Positions 41,016-49,987 of a stretch of 64,000 nucleotides of DNA are shown here, one piece after another. The stretch spans positions 1 through 64,000 of the forward strand of contig CANRPU010000006.1 in NCBI GenBank assembly GCA_947632555.1, given 5' to 3'. The notes below the pieces were generated by a model. The model was not told the origin of the DNA. It saw only the letters and a list, made by a program, of their open reading frames with translations, and ran no database searches. The first letter of the stretch is position 1. Each line of letters opens with the position of its first letter. The position numbers and the translations under genes are program-made. The DNA comes from an uncultured Lachnospiraceae bacterium (lineage in GTDB: Bacteria > Bacillota > Clostridia > Lachnospirales > Lachnospiraceae).

Positions 41016-41807
41016 ATGAACATTCTGGAAGAGATCGCGGAGAAGACCAGGAGCAGGATAGAAGCGGAAAAAAAGAAACTGCCCATAACGAAACTGCGGG
41101 AACTGGCGGAACAGAAAGATCCGGATACGGGTTTTCCTTTTGAAAAGGCGCTGGCACAGGAGGGACTGAGCTTTATCTGTGAGGTAAAAAAGGCTTCTCC
41201 CTCCAAAGGCGTGATCGCGAAGGAATTTCCCTATGTGGAGATCGCGAAGCAGTACGAGGCGGCTGGGGCGGCGGCTCTGTCCGTATTGACGGAGCCCAGC
41301 TATTTTCAGGGAAGCGACGATTATCTGCGGAAGATCAGACAAGAAGTGAAACTGCCCATCCTGCGCAAGGATTTTACCGTGGATGAGTATATGATCTATC
41401 AGGCCAAGGTCATGGGCGCGGACGCGGTGCTGCTGATCTGCGCTATCCTGACGGACAGTCAGCTGGTTGCCTACAGCAGACTGGCGGCAGGCCTGGGACT
41501 GAGCGCACTGGTGGAAGCCCACGACGAGGAAGAAGTAAAAAGGGCGCTGGACTGCGGCGCGTCCATAATCGGCGTCAATAACCGAAATCTGAAAGATTTT
41601 ACGGTGGATATCCGGAACTCGGTCAGACTGCGGCAGATGGTGCCCAAGAGCGTACTCTTTGTTTCCGAGAGCGGAATCCGCACCGGCGAGGATACGCGCA
41701 GGCTGAAAGAAAACGGCACGGACGCGGTACTGGTGGGAGAAACCCTGATGCGCAGCATGGAAAACGGCAGTCTTGCGGAAACGCTGCGGGAACTGCGAAA
41801 CGCCTGA
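41016..41807 (+). CDS. trpC: Indole-3-glycerol phosphate synthase
   Basis: A 263-residue (beta/alpha)8 barrel that closes the indole ring. CEVKKASPSKGVI, LRKDFTVDEYMIYQA, GVNNRNLKDFTVD and SESGIRTGED carry the catalytic Lys/Glu residues. The frame stays open upstream, but ATG 41016 with AAGGAAGG is the family start. It begins 13 nt after trpD. Confidence 0.97.
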   Translation: MNILEEIAEKTRSRIEAEKKKLPITKLRELAEQKDPDTGFPFEKALAQEGLSFICEVKKASPSKGVIAKEFPYVEIAKQYEAAGAAALSVLTEPSYFQGSDDYLRKIRQEVKLPILRKDFTVDEYMIYQAKVMGADAVLLICAILTDSQLVAYSRLAAGLGLSALVEAHDEEEVKRALDCGASIIGVNNRNLKDFTVDIRNSVRLRQMVPKSVLFVSESGIRTGEDTRRLKENGTDAVLVGETLMRSMENGSLAETLRELRNA

Positions 41808-41828
41808 AACGGCAGGATGAGAGGAAAA

Positions 41829-42449
41829 ATGCGGATAAAGATATGCGGATTACGCAGGCCGGAAGATGTGGATTACGTGAATGAGGCCCTGCCGGATTAT
41901 GTGGGATTTGTGTTCTGGGACAGGAGCCGCCGCAGGGTGGACGATAAAACCGCGGCTCAAATGCGGAAGGCGCTGCTGCCGTCCATCCAAACGGTGGGCG
42001 TGTTTGTGGACGAGGAACCGGAACGCGTGATAGAATTATTGAATACGGGAATCCTGGATATTGCCCAGCTTCACGGCAGGGAAAGCGAAGAACAGGTACG
42101 GTATATCCGGGAACGTTCCGGCAGGCCGGTCTGGAAAGCGGTGGAAGCCGTCAGCGCCACGGAGATTGAGCGGTGGAATGATTCTGCCGCGGACGCGCTG
42201 CTCCTGGACGGAGGAAAGGGCGGCGGAAAACCTTTTGACTGGGCGCTGCTGCGGGAAGTAAAACGCGCCTTTTTCCTGGCGGGAGGCCTGGATGAGGAAA
42301 GGATTTCCCTGCTGCGAAGGCTGCGGGAAGAGAGCCCCGAAGTTTTTCGGAATCTGCTGGGAATTGATGTCAGCAGCGGCGTGGAAACCGACGGCGTGAA
42401 GGACAGGGCAAAGATACTGGCGATGGTGCGGCAGGCAAGAAGCCTGTAA
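41829..42449 (+). CDS. trpF: Phosphoribosylanthranilate isomerase
   Basis: A 206-residue barrel catalysing the Amadori rearrangement before Trp[15 protein letters not shown] holds the general-base Cys (KICG), [14 protein letters not shown] holds the catalytic Asp, and [15 protein letters not shown] is the phosphate site. ATG 41829 after GAGAGGA is preferred over the in-frame ATG at 41817. It is shorter and less conserved than the other trp products, as usual. Confidence 0.95.
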   Translation: MRIKICGLRRPEDVDYVNEALPDYVGFVFWDRSRRRVDDKTAAQMRKALLPSIQTVGVFVDEEPERVIELLNTGILDIAQLHGRESEEQVRYIRERSGRPVWKAVEAVSATEIERWNDSAADALLLDGGKGGGKPFDWALLREVKRAFFLAGGLDEERISLLRRLREESPEVFRNLLGIDVSSGVETDGVKDRAKILAMVRQARSL

Positions 42450-42472
42450 TGGATTTCAGAAAGGATGAAAAG

Positions 42473-43657
42473 ATGAGCAGAGGCAGATACGGCATTTACG
42501 GAGGACAGTACATTCCGGAAACGCTGATGAATGAATTGATCCATTTGGAAGAAAGCTACGAATTTTATAAGAAGGATGAAGCGTTCAACCGGGAGTTGAA
42601 TACGCTGTTCAACGAATACGCGGGAAGGCCTTCCCTTTTGTATTACGCGGAAAAGATGACCAGGGATCTGGGCGGAGCCAAGATCTACTTAAAGAGGGAG
42701 GACCTGAACCATACCGGTTCCCATAAGATCAACAATGTGCTTGGGCAGGCCCTTCTGGCGAAAAAAATGGGAAAGACCAGACTGATCGCGGAAACCGGCG
42801 CGGGACAGCATGGCGTGGCCACCGCTACGGCCGCCGCCCTGTTCGGTATGGAGTGCGAGATCTTTATGGGAGAAGAGGATACCATAAGACAGGCGCTCAA
42901 TGTATACCGCATGGAGCTTTTGGGGGCCAAGGTGCATCCGGTAAAGAGCGGCACCAGGACCTTAAAGGACGCGGTGAACGAAGCCATGCGGGAATGGGCG
43001 TCGAGAGTGGACGATACCCTCTATGTGCTGGGTTCCGTTATGGGGCCGCATCCTTTCCCTATGATCGTCCGGGATTTTCAGAGCGTGATCTCCAAAGAAG
43101 CCAGAGCGCAGATCCTGGAAAAGGAGGGAAAGCTCCCCTCCGCGGTAGTGGCCTGCGTAGGCGGCGGCAGCAACGCCATGGGCTCTTTCTATCATTTTAT
43201 CCCTGATGAAGGGGTTCGGCTGATAGGCTGCGAGGCAGCGGGAAAAGGTGTGGACACCGCGCTGACGGCGGCAACCATCGCCACAGGGAGCGTAGGAGTG
43301 TTCCACGGTATGAAATCCTATTTCTGTCAGGATGAGTTCGGGCAGATCGCTCCGGTATATTCTATTTCCGCCGGACTGGATTATCCCGGCATAGGACCGG
43401 AACACGCGTATCTGCATGATACCGGCAGAGCGGAATATGTACCGGTAACGGATGACGAGGCGGTAGAAGCTTTTGAATACCTGGCCCGTACGGAAGGCAT
43501 CATCTGCGCCATTGAAAGCGCCCACGCGCTGGCGCATGTACGTAAGATCGCGGGAACCATGGACACTTCCGACATCATTCTTGTGACGATCTCGGGCAGA
43601 GGTGACAAGGACGTGGCGGCCATAGCAAGATACAGGGGGTTGGATATTCATGAATAA
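42473..43657 (+). CDS. trpB: Tryptophan synthase beta subunit
   Basis: A 394-residue PLP enzyme condensing indole with serine. The PLP Lys is in HTGSHKINN, the catalytic Glu in [14 protein letters not shown] and the phosphate loop in [10 protein letters not shown]. It has TrpB1-type features for pairing with TrpA. ATG 42473 lies 8 nt from AAAGGA. An in-frame ATG at 42449, overlapping the trpF stop, is the alternative and adds 8 residues. Confidence 0.97.
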   Translation: MSRGRYGIYGGQYIPETLMNELIHLEESYEFYKKDEAFNRELNTLFNEYAGRPSLLYYAEKMTRDLGGAKIYLKREDLNHTGSHKINNVLGQALLAKKMGKTRLIAETGAGQHGVATATAAALFGMECEIFMGEEDTIRQALNVYRMELLGAKVHPVKSGTRTLKDAVNEAMREWASRVDDTLYVLGSVMGPHPFPMIVRDFQSVISKEARAQILEKEGKLPSAVVACVGGGSNAMGSFYHFIPDEGVRLIGCEAAGKGVDTALTAATIATGSVGVFHGMKSYFCQDEFGQIAPVYSISAGLDYPGIGPEHAYLHDTGRAEYVPVTDDEAVEAFEYLARTEGIICAIESAHALAHVRKIAGTMDTSDIILVTISGRGDKDVAAIARYRGLDIHE

Positions 43658-44426
43658 GATAAAACAGGTATTTGAAAACGGCAAGGCGTTTATCGGGTTT
43701 TTGACGGCGGGCGATCCGGACGCGGAGAGCACGGTAAGGTATATTCTGGAGATGGAAAGGGCGGGAGCGGATCTGATCGAGATCGGGGTTCCTTTTTCCG
43801 ATCCCACCGCGGAAGGCGTGGTGATCCAGGAGGCCAGTATCAGAGCCCTGCGGGGCGGTATGACCACGGACGGCGTATTTAAAATTGTGGAAAAGGTCAG
43901 AGAAAGCTCCCATGTGCCTCTGGCGCTGATGACATATCTCAATCCCGTATTCCATTACGGATATGAAAAGTTTTTTGCCCGCTGCGGCGCGCTGGGCGTG
44001 GACGCCATTATCGTGCCGGATATGCCCTATGAGGAAAAAGGAGAGGCGCAGGAGGCCGCGGCAAAGTATGATGTCAGGATCATTTCCCTGATCGCGCCTA
44101 CTTCCAAAGAGCGGATCCAGATGATAGCGGGAGAGGCGGAAGGATTTATCTATGTGGTATCTTCCCTGGGGGTAACCGGAGTCAGAAAAGAGATCAATAC
44201 CGATCTTGACAGTATTGTCAGTTCTATCCGGGAGGCCACGGACGTCCCCTGCGCTATCGGGTTCGGTATCAGCACCCCGCAGCAGGCGAAAAAGATGGCC
44301 GCTTCCGCGGACGGCGTTATCGTGGGCAGCGCCATTGTAAAGATCATAGCCCAGTATGGAGATAAGGCGGAAAAAGAAATCTACGAGTACGTGAAGAGCA
44401 TGAAAGAAGCCTGCCTGCAGGCCTGA
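43650..44426 (+). CDS. trpA: Tryptophan synthase alpha subunit
   Basis: A 258-residue barrel cleaving indole-glycerol phosphate and channelling indole to TrpB. The catalytic Glu is in [15 protein letters not shown], the Asp in [13 protein letters not shown], and the C-terminal phosphate site in GFGISTPQQ and [10 protein letters not shown]. It overlaps trpB by 8 nt. It is the last gene of the operon; no clear terminator was seen before the next promoter. Confidence 0.97.
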   Translation: MNKIKQVFENGKAFIGFLTAGDPDAESTVRYILEMERAGADLIEIGVPFSDPTAEGVVIQEASIRALRGGMTTDGVFKIVEKVRESSHVPLALMTYLNPVFHYGYEKFFARCGALGVDAIIVPDMPYEEKGEAQEAAAKYDVRIISLIAPTSKERIQMIAGEAEGFIYVVSSLGVTGVRKEINTDLDSIVSSIREATDVPCAIGFGISTPQQAKKMAASADGVIVGSAIVKIIAQYGDKAEKEIYEYVKSMKEACLQA

Positions 44427-44475
44427 AACGGTTTCGCTGTTTTGGGAATATGGGCGGTATGGTAAGACAATTTCC

Positions 44476-44504
44476 TTGACACACAGGAAGATCTAACCTA
44501 TAAT
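44476..44504 (+). promoter_or_regulatory. Full-consensus promoter of the lipoprotein/ABC operon
   Basis: TTGACA (44476-44481), a 17-bp spacer and TATAAT (44499-44504): a 12/12 match. Confidence 0.88.
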
Positions 44505-44557
44505 CGTTTTATCATATAGGTGTGATTATTTGTGGGGGCAAGTAATAATTTGTTGAA

Positions 44558-44593
44558 AAGAGCAAGCGGTCACTGCCACTTGCTCTTTTTTAT
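44558..44593 (+). terminator. Leader terminator / attenuator before the ABC operon
   Basis: AAGAGCAAG (44558-44566) and CTTGCTCTT (44579-44587), followed by TTTTTATTA, end 13 bp before the lipoprotein start. The transcript from the consensus promoter would be about 80 nt if it stopped here, so this is either an attenuator or a small RNA end. No T-box or known riboswitch motif was recognised in 44510-44557. Confidence 0.75.
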
Positions 44594-44605
44594 TAGGAGA
44601 TGGCT

Positions 44606-45748
44606 ATGCGGCGGAAATTGGCGTTTATACTTTTGGGGATTTTTTGTGTAACGGGGGCAGGATGCGGTGACGGGGCGCGGCCCGCGGCTCCGCCTGACGT
44701 GGATATTCCGGAAACAATACATATCCTGTATGATGTGGAGAAGATCACCGCGCCTGAAGAGGCCTGCGTGTATTCCGTGGATTACATACAAATGGATCTT
44801 GATATCCTGCGGAAATATTTTCTGCGGTATCAGGCAGCGGAAGAAGGGGTAGACGCCTTTGGCAGATATGTATATACACAGACCGAAGAAGGAGAACTGG
44901 CGGAAGTGCTGTATGCGTATGACGGAGGGGAGGAAGCCGGTATTTACAGCGGAGTAGACGGTGGATTTAGCTATTCCGTGGTATCTGCGGACGGCCATAA
45001 TTACAATGATATCGTGTGTATGCAGCCTGAACATCCCGATAACGTTGATCAGATGTACGGTTATAGATCCATGACAGATTTCGCGCAATGGGAGGATCTG
45101 CGTTTTATGAGCCTGGACGAAGCCTCCCGTGAAGCAGAGGAACTGATGACGGCCTGTGGTATTCCGAAGCTTCAGCTGGATACGGTATACGCGCTGGATG
45201 CGCCTGCTTTAGAAAAACACGCGCGGATACTGGCGGAACACGGGGAGGATGCCGTGGACTGGCAGACAGAGGATGAAGCTTATTTGTTTCTTTATAAACA
45301 GAGTATAGACGGGATCCCTGTGATAGATCATGCGTGGAACGAGGGGACGATAAGCGGTCAGGATACTTTGTATTGCTATGCGTATGTTCTTTTATCGGAT
45401 GACGGGATTTTAAATGCGGAAATGAGAAAATGCGTAGAAACGAAAGACAAGGAGGCCGCGCTTCCTCTGCTGTCACCACAGGAAGCGGAAAAAATACTCC
45501 TGCGGGAGTATGGGAAAACGCTGCAGATAGCGGAAACCTACGTGGAGTCGCTGGAATTGGATTATATAGGACTGACGGATGGGGAAGTCTGGAAACTGGT
45601 ACCCGCCTGGGTATTCTGCGTTTTCACGGAGCATGATCGTGAAGATGCCTATTCCGGTGAAAGCGTAACGGTAAGAACGTATGAGCATTATGTTATAAAC
45701 GCTGTTACGGGAGAGCATATCTTAACGGCCGGAGGAAATGAAAGTTGA
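44606..45748 (+). CDS. Predicted lipoprotein of an ABC-2-type operon
   Basis: A 380-residue protein. A signal peptide MRRKLAFILLGIF ends in the lipobox TGAG-C. The rest is a soluble, acidic alpha/beta region of unknown family with paired sub-regions; the C-terminal part (YIGLTDGEVWKLVPAWVF) resembles folds of YycI/DUF6034-type exported proteins, but that is weak. ATG 44606 has AGGAG 6 nt upstream. The next gene's TTG overlaps its stop, so it is translationally coupled to the transporter. Confidence 0.7.
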   Translation: MRRKLAFILLGIFCVTGAGCGDGARPAAPPDVDIPETIHILYDVEKITAPEEACVYSVDYIQMDLDILRKYFLRYQAAEEGVDAFGRYVYTQTEEGELAEVLYAYDGGEEAGIYSGVDGGFSYSVVSADGHNYNDIVCMQPEHPDNVDQMYGYRSMTDFAQWEDLRFMSLDEASREAEELMTACGIPKLQLDTVYALDAPALEKHARILAEHGEDAVDWQTEDEAYLFLYKQSIDGIPVIDHAWNEGTISGQDTLYCYAYVLLSDDGILNAEMRKCVETKDKEAALPLLSPQEAEKILLREYGKTLQIAETYVESLELDYIGLTDGEVWKLVPAWVFCVFTEHDREDAYSGESVTVRTYEHYVINAVTGEHILTAGGNES

Positions 45749-46530
45749 AAGGAATGCATCTGATTTATACGGATTTGAAGCGGGCGGTTTTTTCCTGGCG
45801 CTTTTTATGCAGTGTGCTGGGAGTGACCATCGCCCTCTTTATGGGAGCGGCGGGATTGCTCCGACAGCCATCGGTATCAGGATCCATATGGGGACTGCTG
45901 GAATGTTCGTGGAGCAGCGGCTTTATTATGATGATCCTGTGCGTGCTGCCGGTATTTGGATTCGGTCTGAGTTATGCCGCGGAATGGGAAGAAAAGGCGG
46001 AACGTTACTGGATGATACGGAGCGGAGCGTCTTGGTACGCCCTGTCCAAAATATGGAATGCCGCGTTTTCCGGTTTTTTGATAGTCTTTTTGGGAATTAC
46101 GCTGTTTATTCTTGCGCTTTTACCGTTATATCCGTTGTATACCTCTGCTGCTTCGGGCGGTTTATACGGAGAAATGATAGCGAACGGCAGGGTACTGACC
46201 GGACTTTTTCTGTATATCACGCATTACAGCCTGTCGGGTTCCATAGCCGCTGTATGCAGTCTATGGTTTTCTTCCCTGCTTCCCAATCCTTTTGCCGCCG
46301 CTGCCGCTCCTCTGGTAGCCTACAATGTTTTTCTGCGGGTGCTGGGTATCAGTTCGTTTCCGGCATTTTTACCGGAGTATTTGGCGCCGGGCTATTGGAT
46401 GAACGCTGTATATTATGCGGATACAGCGGGCGGCTCCATAGGCATTAAAATAGGGATAACCCTGGGCCTGTGCGTGATCATGGGGTTTTTCGCGAAACGC
46501 AATATGAAGAGGAGATTATGCAATGAGTAG
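45745..46530 (+). CDS. ABC-2-type transporter membrane subunit
   Basis: A 261-residue polytopic protein with about six hydrophobic helices, beginning with a short cytoplasmic segment (YTDLKRAVFSW) as in ABC-2 permeases and lantibiotic-immunity subunits. The start is TTG, with GGAGG 9 nt upstream, overlapping the lipoprotein stop. It overlaps the second permease by 8 nt. The substrate is unknown. Confidence 0.7.
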   Translation: MKGMHLIYTDLKRAVFSWRFLCSVLGVTIALFMGAAGLLRQPSVSGSIWGLLECSWSSGFIMMILCVLPVFGFGLSYAAEWEEKAERYWMIRSGASWYALSKIWNAAFSGFLIVFLGITLFILALLPLYPLYTSAASGGLYGEMIANGRVLTGLFLYITHYSLSGSIAAVCSLWFSSLLPNPFAAAAAPLVAYNVFLRVLGISSFPAFLPEYLAPGYWMNAVYYADTAGGSIGIKIGITLGLCVIMGFFAKRNMKRRLCNE

Positions 46531-47401
46531 TTTAAAAGCTGTCTTTATCTGTGCCGGCATTAACTTTAAAAAATGGTGTATTAATCCAAGGATCTACACG
46601 GTATTCGCGGTCAGTTTTGTCTTTTTGGCCTATGTTTTTTCGGGAGTACCGAAGATCTGCGCGTATTATCATACGCCGGTGACACCCTGGGTATTTCCCT
46701 TTTATCTGGGAAATCCTATGATGTTTATTATTTTTGGCGGCCTGGCAATGTTATTTTATTGCGATGCTCCTTTTTTAGACGGAAATGCCCTTTTTCTGAT
46801 CGCCCGCGCGGGGAGGAGAAACTGGATATGGGGACAGTTTTTGTATATATGCGCTTCGGCCATGGTATTGACCTTATATAACGTACTTGTTTCGGTATTG
46901 CTTCTGCTTCCGCATCTGGTGTTTTCTTCTGACTGGGGGAGCCTGCTCTGGACGCTGGCCCGCAGCAGTGCGCAGGTATATGAGCAGACCGGCGTTTCGC
47001 TGGGATTTCTGCCTTTTGATATGTTGATGGAAATAAGATCCCCGGCGGAAGTTATGGCGGCCGCGGTGCTTTTGTTCTGGCTGGGAAATGTTTTTCTTGG
47101 CATGCTGATCTTTTGCTTTCATATTCTGACCGGTAAAATGCTGGGACTGGTATTGGGCGGCCTGTTTACCTGTATGGGGTATTTTGTTTGTTACGTGGGT
47201 ATTCTCACTTTAGGGAGATGGATTTATTACCTTTCCCCCGTTACATGGAGCAGTGTGAATTATCTGGATTGGTTTGGAATGGGAGATATTCCGGCTCCGG
47301 GATTTGCCATTGCCGCGTTCGCGCTTATGATCGGGGGAATGGCGCTGATCTCCGTGAAGGTATTTTGCGAAAAGGATCTGGCGTTGCAGAAAGGAGTATG
47401 A
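46523..47401 (+). CDS. Second ABC-2-type transporter membrane subunit
   Basis: A 292-residue polytopic protein with about six helices and the FNFKKWCINPRIY-like cytoplasmic entry (NFKKWCINPR). It is distinct from the preceding permease in sequence, so the transporter is probably a heterodimer. RBS GAGGAG. The ATPase follows after 3 nt. Confidence 0.7.
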   Translation: MSSLKAVFICAGINFKKWCINPRIYTVFAVSFVFLAYVFSGVPKICAYYHTPVTPWVFPFYLGNPMMFIIFGGLAMLFYCDAPFLDGNALFLIARAGRRNWIWGQFLYICASAMVLTLYNVLVSVLLLLPHLVFSSDWGSLLWTLARSSAQVYEQTGVSLGFLPFDMLMEIRSPAEVMAAAVLLFWLGNVFLGMLIFCFHILTGKMLGLVLGGLFTCMGYFVCYVGILTLGRWIYYLSPVTWSSVNYLDWFGMGDIPAPGFAIAAFALMIGGMALISVKVFCEKDLALQKGV

Positions 47402-47404
47402 CGG

Positions 47405-48064
47405 ATGGAAGTATGTATACAGGTCGATCACGCGGTTAAAAAATTCAAAGAAACCACAGCGCTGGATGATGTGAGTCTTTTCCTGGGAAAAAACAAGATC
47501 CATGGTATCATTGGCAGAAACGGTTCGGGAAAGACAGTATTGTTTAAGTGTATCTGTGGATTTATGAAGCTGGATTCCGGAGAGATCACTGTAAACGGAA
47601 AGCGGGTAAAGCCGGCTGCCGCGCAGGAAATGGGCGTGATCATTGAAAATCCGGGTTTTATCGGTTCCATGAGCGGTTTTAAGAACCTGAAGCTGCTTGC
47701 CTCGATCCAAAGGAAAATATCTGACGAAACGATCAGGGACACCATGCGCCTGGTAGGATTGGATCCGGACAGCAGGAAGCATGTCCGCAAGTATTCTCTG
47801 GGAATGCGTCATCGACTGGGGATAGCCCAGGCTATTATGGAGGATCCGGAAATCCTGATCTTAGATGAACCCATGAACGGTCTGGACAAACAGGGAGTGG
47901 AAGAAATCAGGAAATTGCTTCTGCGGCTGAAAGAGCAGGGAAAGACCATTCTTTTGTCCTCCCATTACGCGGAGGATATCAAGGTTCTGTGTGATACAGT
48001 GCACGAGATGGACGGCGGGAAGCTCCTGCCCGGACCGGGTGAAAAAGAAAAAATAAGTAGTTGA
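47405..48064 (+). CDS. ABC transporter ATP-binding protein
   Basis: A 219-residue ATPase. Walker A is IIGRNGSGKTV, the signature is the divergent YSLGMRHRLGIA (LGMRH in place of LSGGQ, common in ABC-2 exporters), Walker B is ILILDEPMNGLD, and the H-loop is LLSSHY. The four-gene set lipoprotein-permease-permease-ATPase recalls export or self-immunity systems. Its stop overlaps the -35 of the DUF177-rpmF promoter. Confidence 0.92.
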   Translation: MEVCIQVDHAVKKFKETTALDDVSLFLGKNKIHGIIGRNGSGKTVLFKCICGFMKLDSGEITVNGKRVKPAAAQEMGVIIENPGFIGSMSGFKNLKLLASIQRKISDETIRDTMRLVGLDPDSRKHVRKYSLGMRHRLGIAQAIMEDPEILILDEPMNGLDKQGVEEIRKLLLRLKEQGKTILLSSHYAEDIKVLCDTVHEMDGGKLLPGPGEKEKISS

Positions 48065-48089
48065 CAAAAACGTCCCGTACAGGTATAAT
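48061..48089 (+). promoter_or_regulatory. Consensus promoter of DUF177-rpmF
   Basis: TTGACA (48061-48066), a 17-bp spacer and TATAAT (48084-48089): a full match. The -35 overlaps the stop codon of the ABC ATPase gene. Confidence 0.88.
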
Positions 48090-48138
48090 GAAGCAGTGTG
48101 TGAAAACGAAGGTGTATTGTGCCTTCGCAGGAGCGGAT

Positions 48139-48666
48139 ATGTTGCTGAATTTAACCGATGTACTTACTTCAGAAGGGAAGAGCCGCACGGAAGATGCAGA
48201 GATCGCGCTGACGGTTTTTGAGAGCAGGATGGGCAGTTTCCCCATTACGGAGAAGACACCGCTGCGTTTGGAACTGGAAAACGCGGGAGCGGGAAGAGCC
48301 CGGCTCAAAGGACATGCCGTCATAACCCAGCGGATGAACTGCGACAGGTGTTTAAAGGAAACGCCGGTCACGATCGTTCTGGACTTTGAGAGAGAAGTAT
48401 ATTCACCGGAGATAACGGACGCGGCGGTATCGGATGATACGGACGGCGGCGTTATGGAAGGATATCAGTTGAACGTGGAAGCCCTTGTTTACAACGAGCT
48501 TTTGATGAACCAGCCTGAGAGAGTGCTCTGCCGGCCTGACTGCAGAGGAATCTGCAAAAAGTGCGGCAGGGACTTAAACGAGGGGGAATGCGGGTGCGAC
48601 ACGTTTGTTCCCGATCCCCGCATGGCAGTATTGAAAGATATTTTTAACGCGAGTAAGGAGGTGTAA
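48139..48666 (+). CDS. DUF177 (YceD-like) protein
   Basis: A 175-residue protein of the YceD/DUF177 family, almost always beside rpmF and implicated in 23S rRNA maturation. CDRCLKETPV and CRPDCRGICKKCGRDLNEGECGC supply a cysteine-rich metal-binding end. The frame is open upstream, but it lies downstream of the promoter; ATG 48139 has AGGAG 5 nt upstream. rpmF follows after 2 nt. Confidence 0.88.
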   Translation: MLLNLTDVLTSEGKSRTEDAEIALTVFESRMGSFPITEKTPLRLELENAGAGRARLKGHAVITQRMNCDRCLKETPVTIVLDFEREVYSPEITDAAVSDDTDGGVMEGYQLNVEALVYNELLMNQPERVLCRPDCRGICKKCGRDLNEGECGCDTFVPDPRMAVLKDIFNASKEV

Positions 48667-48668
48667 GC

Positions 48669-48851
48669 ATGGGTGCGATTTGTCCCAAGAACAAATCTTC
48701 TAAAGGCAGAAGAGATAAGAGAAGAGCAAACTGGAAAATGACTGCTCCTACTTTGGTAAAGTGCAGCAAGTGCGGCGCGCTGATGGTGCCTCACAGAGTC
48801 TGCAGGGCTTGTGGCTCTTACAATAAAAAAGAGATTATCCCACAGGACTAA
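48669..48851 (+). CDS. rpmF: 50S ribosomal protein L32
   Basis: A 60-residue L32 of the zinc-binding (C+) form: CSKCG and CRACGSY supply four cysteines. The N-terminal PKNKSSKGRRDKRRANWKM is the usual rRNA-binding end. It overlaps the DUF177 RBS region and ends at a strong terminator. Confidence 0.96.
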   Translation: MGAICPKNKSSKGRRDKRRANWKMTAPTLVKCSKCGALMVPHRVCRACGSYNKKEIIPQD

Positions 48852-48871
48852 TTTCTTAAGAACAGATTAAA

Positions 48872-48901
48872 AGCGCTCTGAGGTATAAGAGCGCTTTTTT
48901 C
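48872..48901 (+). terminator. Terminator after rpmF
   Basis: AGCGCTCT (48872-48879) and AGAGCGCT (48888-48895), preceded by AAA and followed by TTTTT. Confidence 0.9.
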
Positions 48902-48933
48902 ATAACTACATTTATTTTTTGGGGGAACGGACC

Positions 48934-49956
48934 ATGAAAGTGACACTGGGAAAAACCGGCATTACCGTAGATAAGAACGGATTTGGCGCGCTGCCTGTCC
49001 AGAGAGTGGAGAAACCGGCGGCCGTGGCTCTGATACGCAGAGCGTATGAGAGGGGCATCCGCTTTTTTGATACGGCCAGGAGTTATACCGACAGTGAGGA
49101 AAAGCTGGGAGAAGCGCTTGCGGGCTTTCCCAGAGGATCCTATTACATCGCGACCAAAACGCCGGCCGGGAACGCGGCGGATTTCTGGAAAGATCTGGAG
49201 GTTTCCCTGGAAAAGCTGCAAACGGACTACATAGATATCTACCAGTTTCACAATCCGGCCTTCTGTCCGAAACCGGAGGACGGCACGGGCCTTTATGAGG
49301 CCATGCGGGAAGCCCGGAGGCAGGGGAAGATCCGTTTTATCGGCATTACCAACCATCGGATAGCCGTGGCGGAGGATGCCATAGAGTCGGGGCTTTATGA
49401 TACGCTGCAGTTTCCTTTCAGCTACCTTTCCTCGGACAAAGATCTGGAGGTAGAGGAGCGCTGCAAAGCGGCGGGAATGGGATTTATCGCCATGAAGGCC
49501 CTGTCCGGCGGACTGATCGCGAACGGCCGGACCGCTTACGCGTTTATGACGCGGTTTCCCAACGTGCTGCCCATCTGGGGAATACAGCGGGAAGAGGAAC
49601 TGGATGAATTTCTGGAATGCGCGGAAAATCCTCCGGCGCTGACGGCAAAGATGCTGGAGGCTGTGGAGAAGGATAAAGCGGCCCTGGCGGGGGAATTCTG
49701 CAGGGGCTGCGGTTACTGCCAGCCCTGTCCGGCGGGAATCGAGATCTTTATGTGCGCCCGTATGTCCCTTTTGCTGCGCAGGGCGGTCACAAAGCAGTAT
49801 TTTGAACCTTACTGGCAGGAGAAGATGGCCAAGATAGAGGAGTGCCTGCACTGCGGCAGGTGCCGTTCCAGATGTCCCTACGGACTGGATACGCCCGCGC
49901 TGCTGGAACGGAATTATCAGGATTATCAAGAAGTGCTGCGGGGGAAACCGCTGTAA
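48934..49956 (+). CDS. Aldo/keto reductase with C-terminal ferredoxin-type clusters
   Basis: A 340-residue protein. The AKR barrel (1 to about 245) has GIRFFDTARSYTDSEEKLG (catalytic Asp and Tyr), the Lys in YYIATKTP and the His in YQFHNPAF. The C-terminal region carries CRGCGYCQPCP and CLHCGRCRSRCPYG, two [4Fe-4S] sites. Such proteins are common in clostridia; the electron partner and substrate are not known. ATG 48934 follows GGGGGAA; an in-frame TTG at 48919 is less likely. Confidence 0.9.
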   Translation: MKVTLGKTGITVDKNGFGALPVQRVEKPAAVALIRRAYERGIRFFDTARSYTDSEEKLGEALAGFPRGSYYIATKTPAGNAADFWKDLEVSLEKLQTDYIDIYQFHNPAFCPKPEDGTGLYEAMREARRQGKIRFIGITNHRIAVAEDAIESGLYDTLQFPFSYLSSDKDLEVEERCKAAGMGFIAMKALSGGLIANGRTAYAFMTRFPNVLPIWGIQREEELDEFLECAENPPALTAKMLEAVEKDKAALAGEFCRGCGYCQPCPAGIEIFMCARMSLLLRRAVTKQYFEPYWQEKMAKIEECLHCGRCRSRCPYGLDTPALLERNYQDYQEVLRGKPL

Positions 49957-49987
49957 GGACAGAAAATGAAAAATAGGGGGAAGAGAG

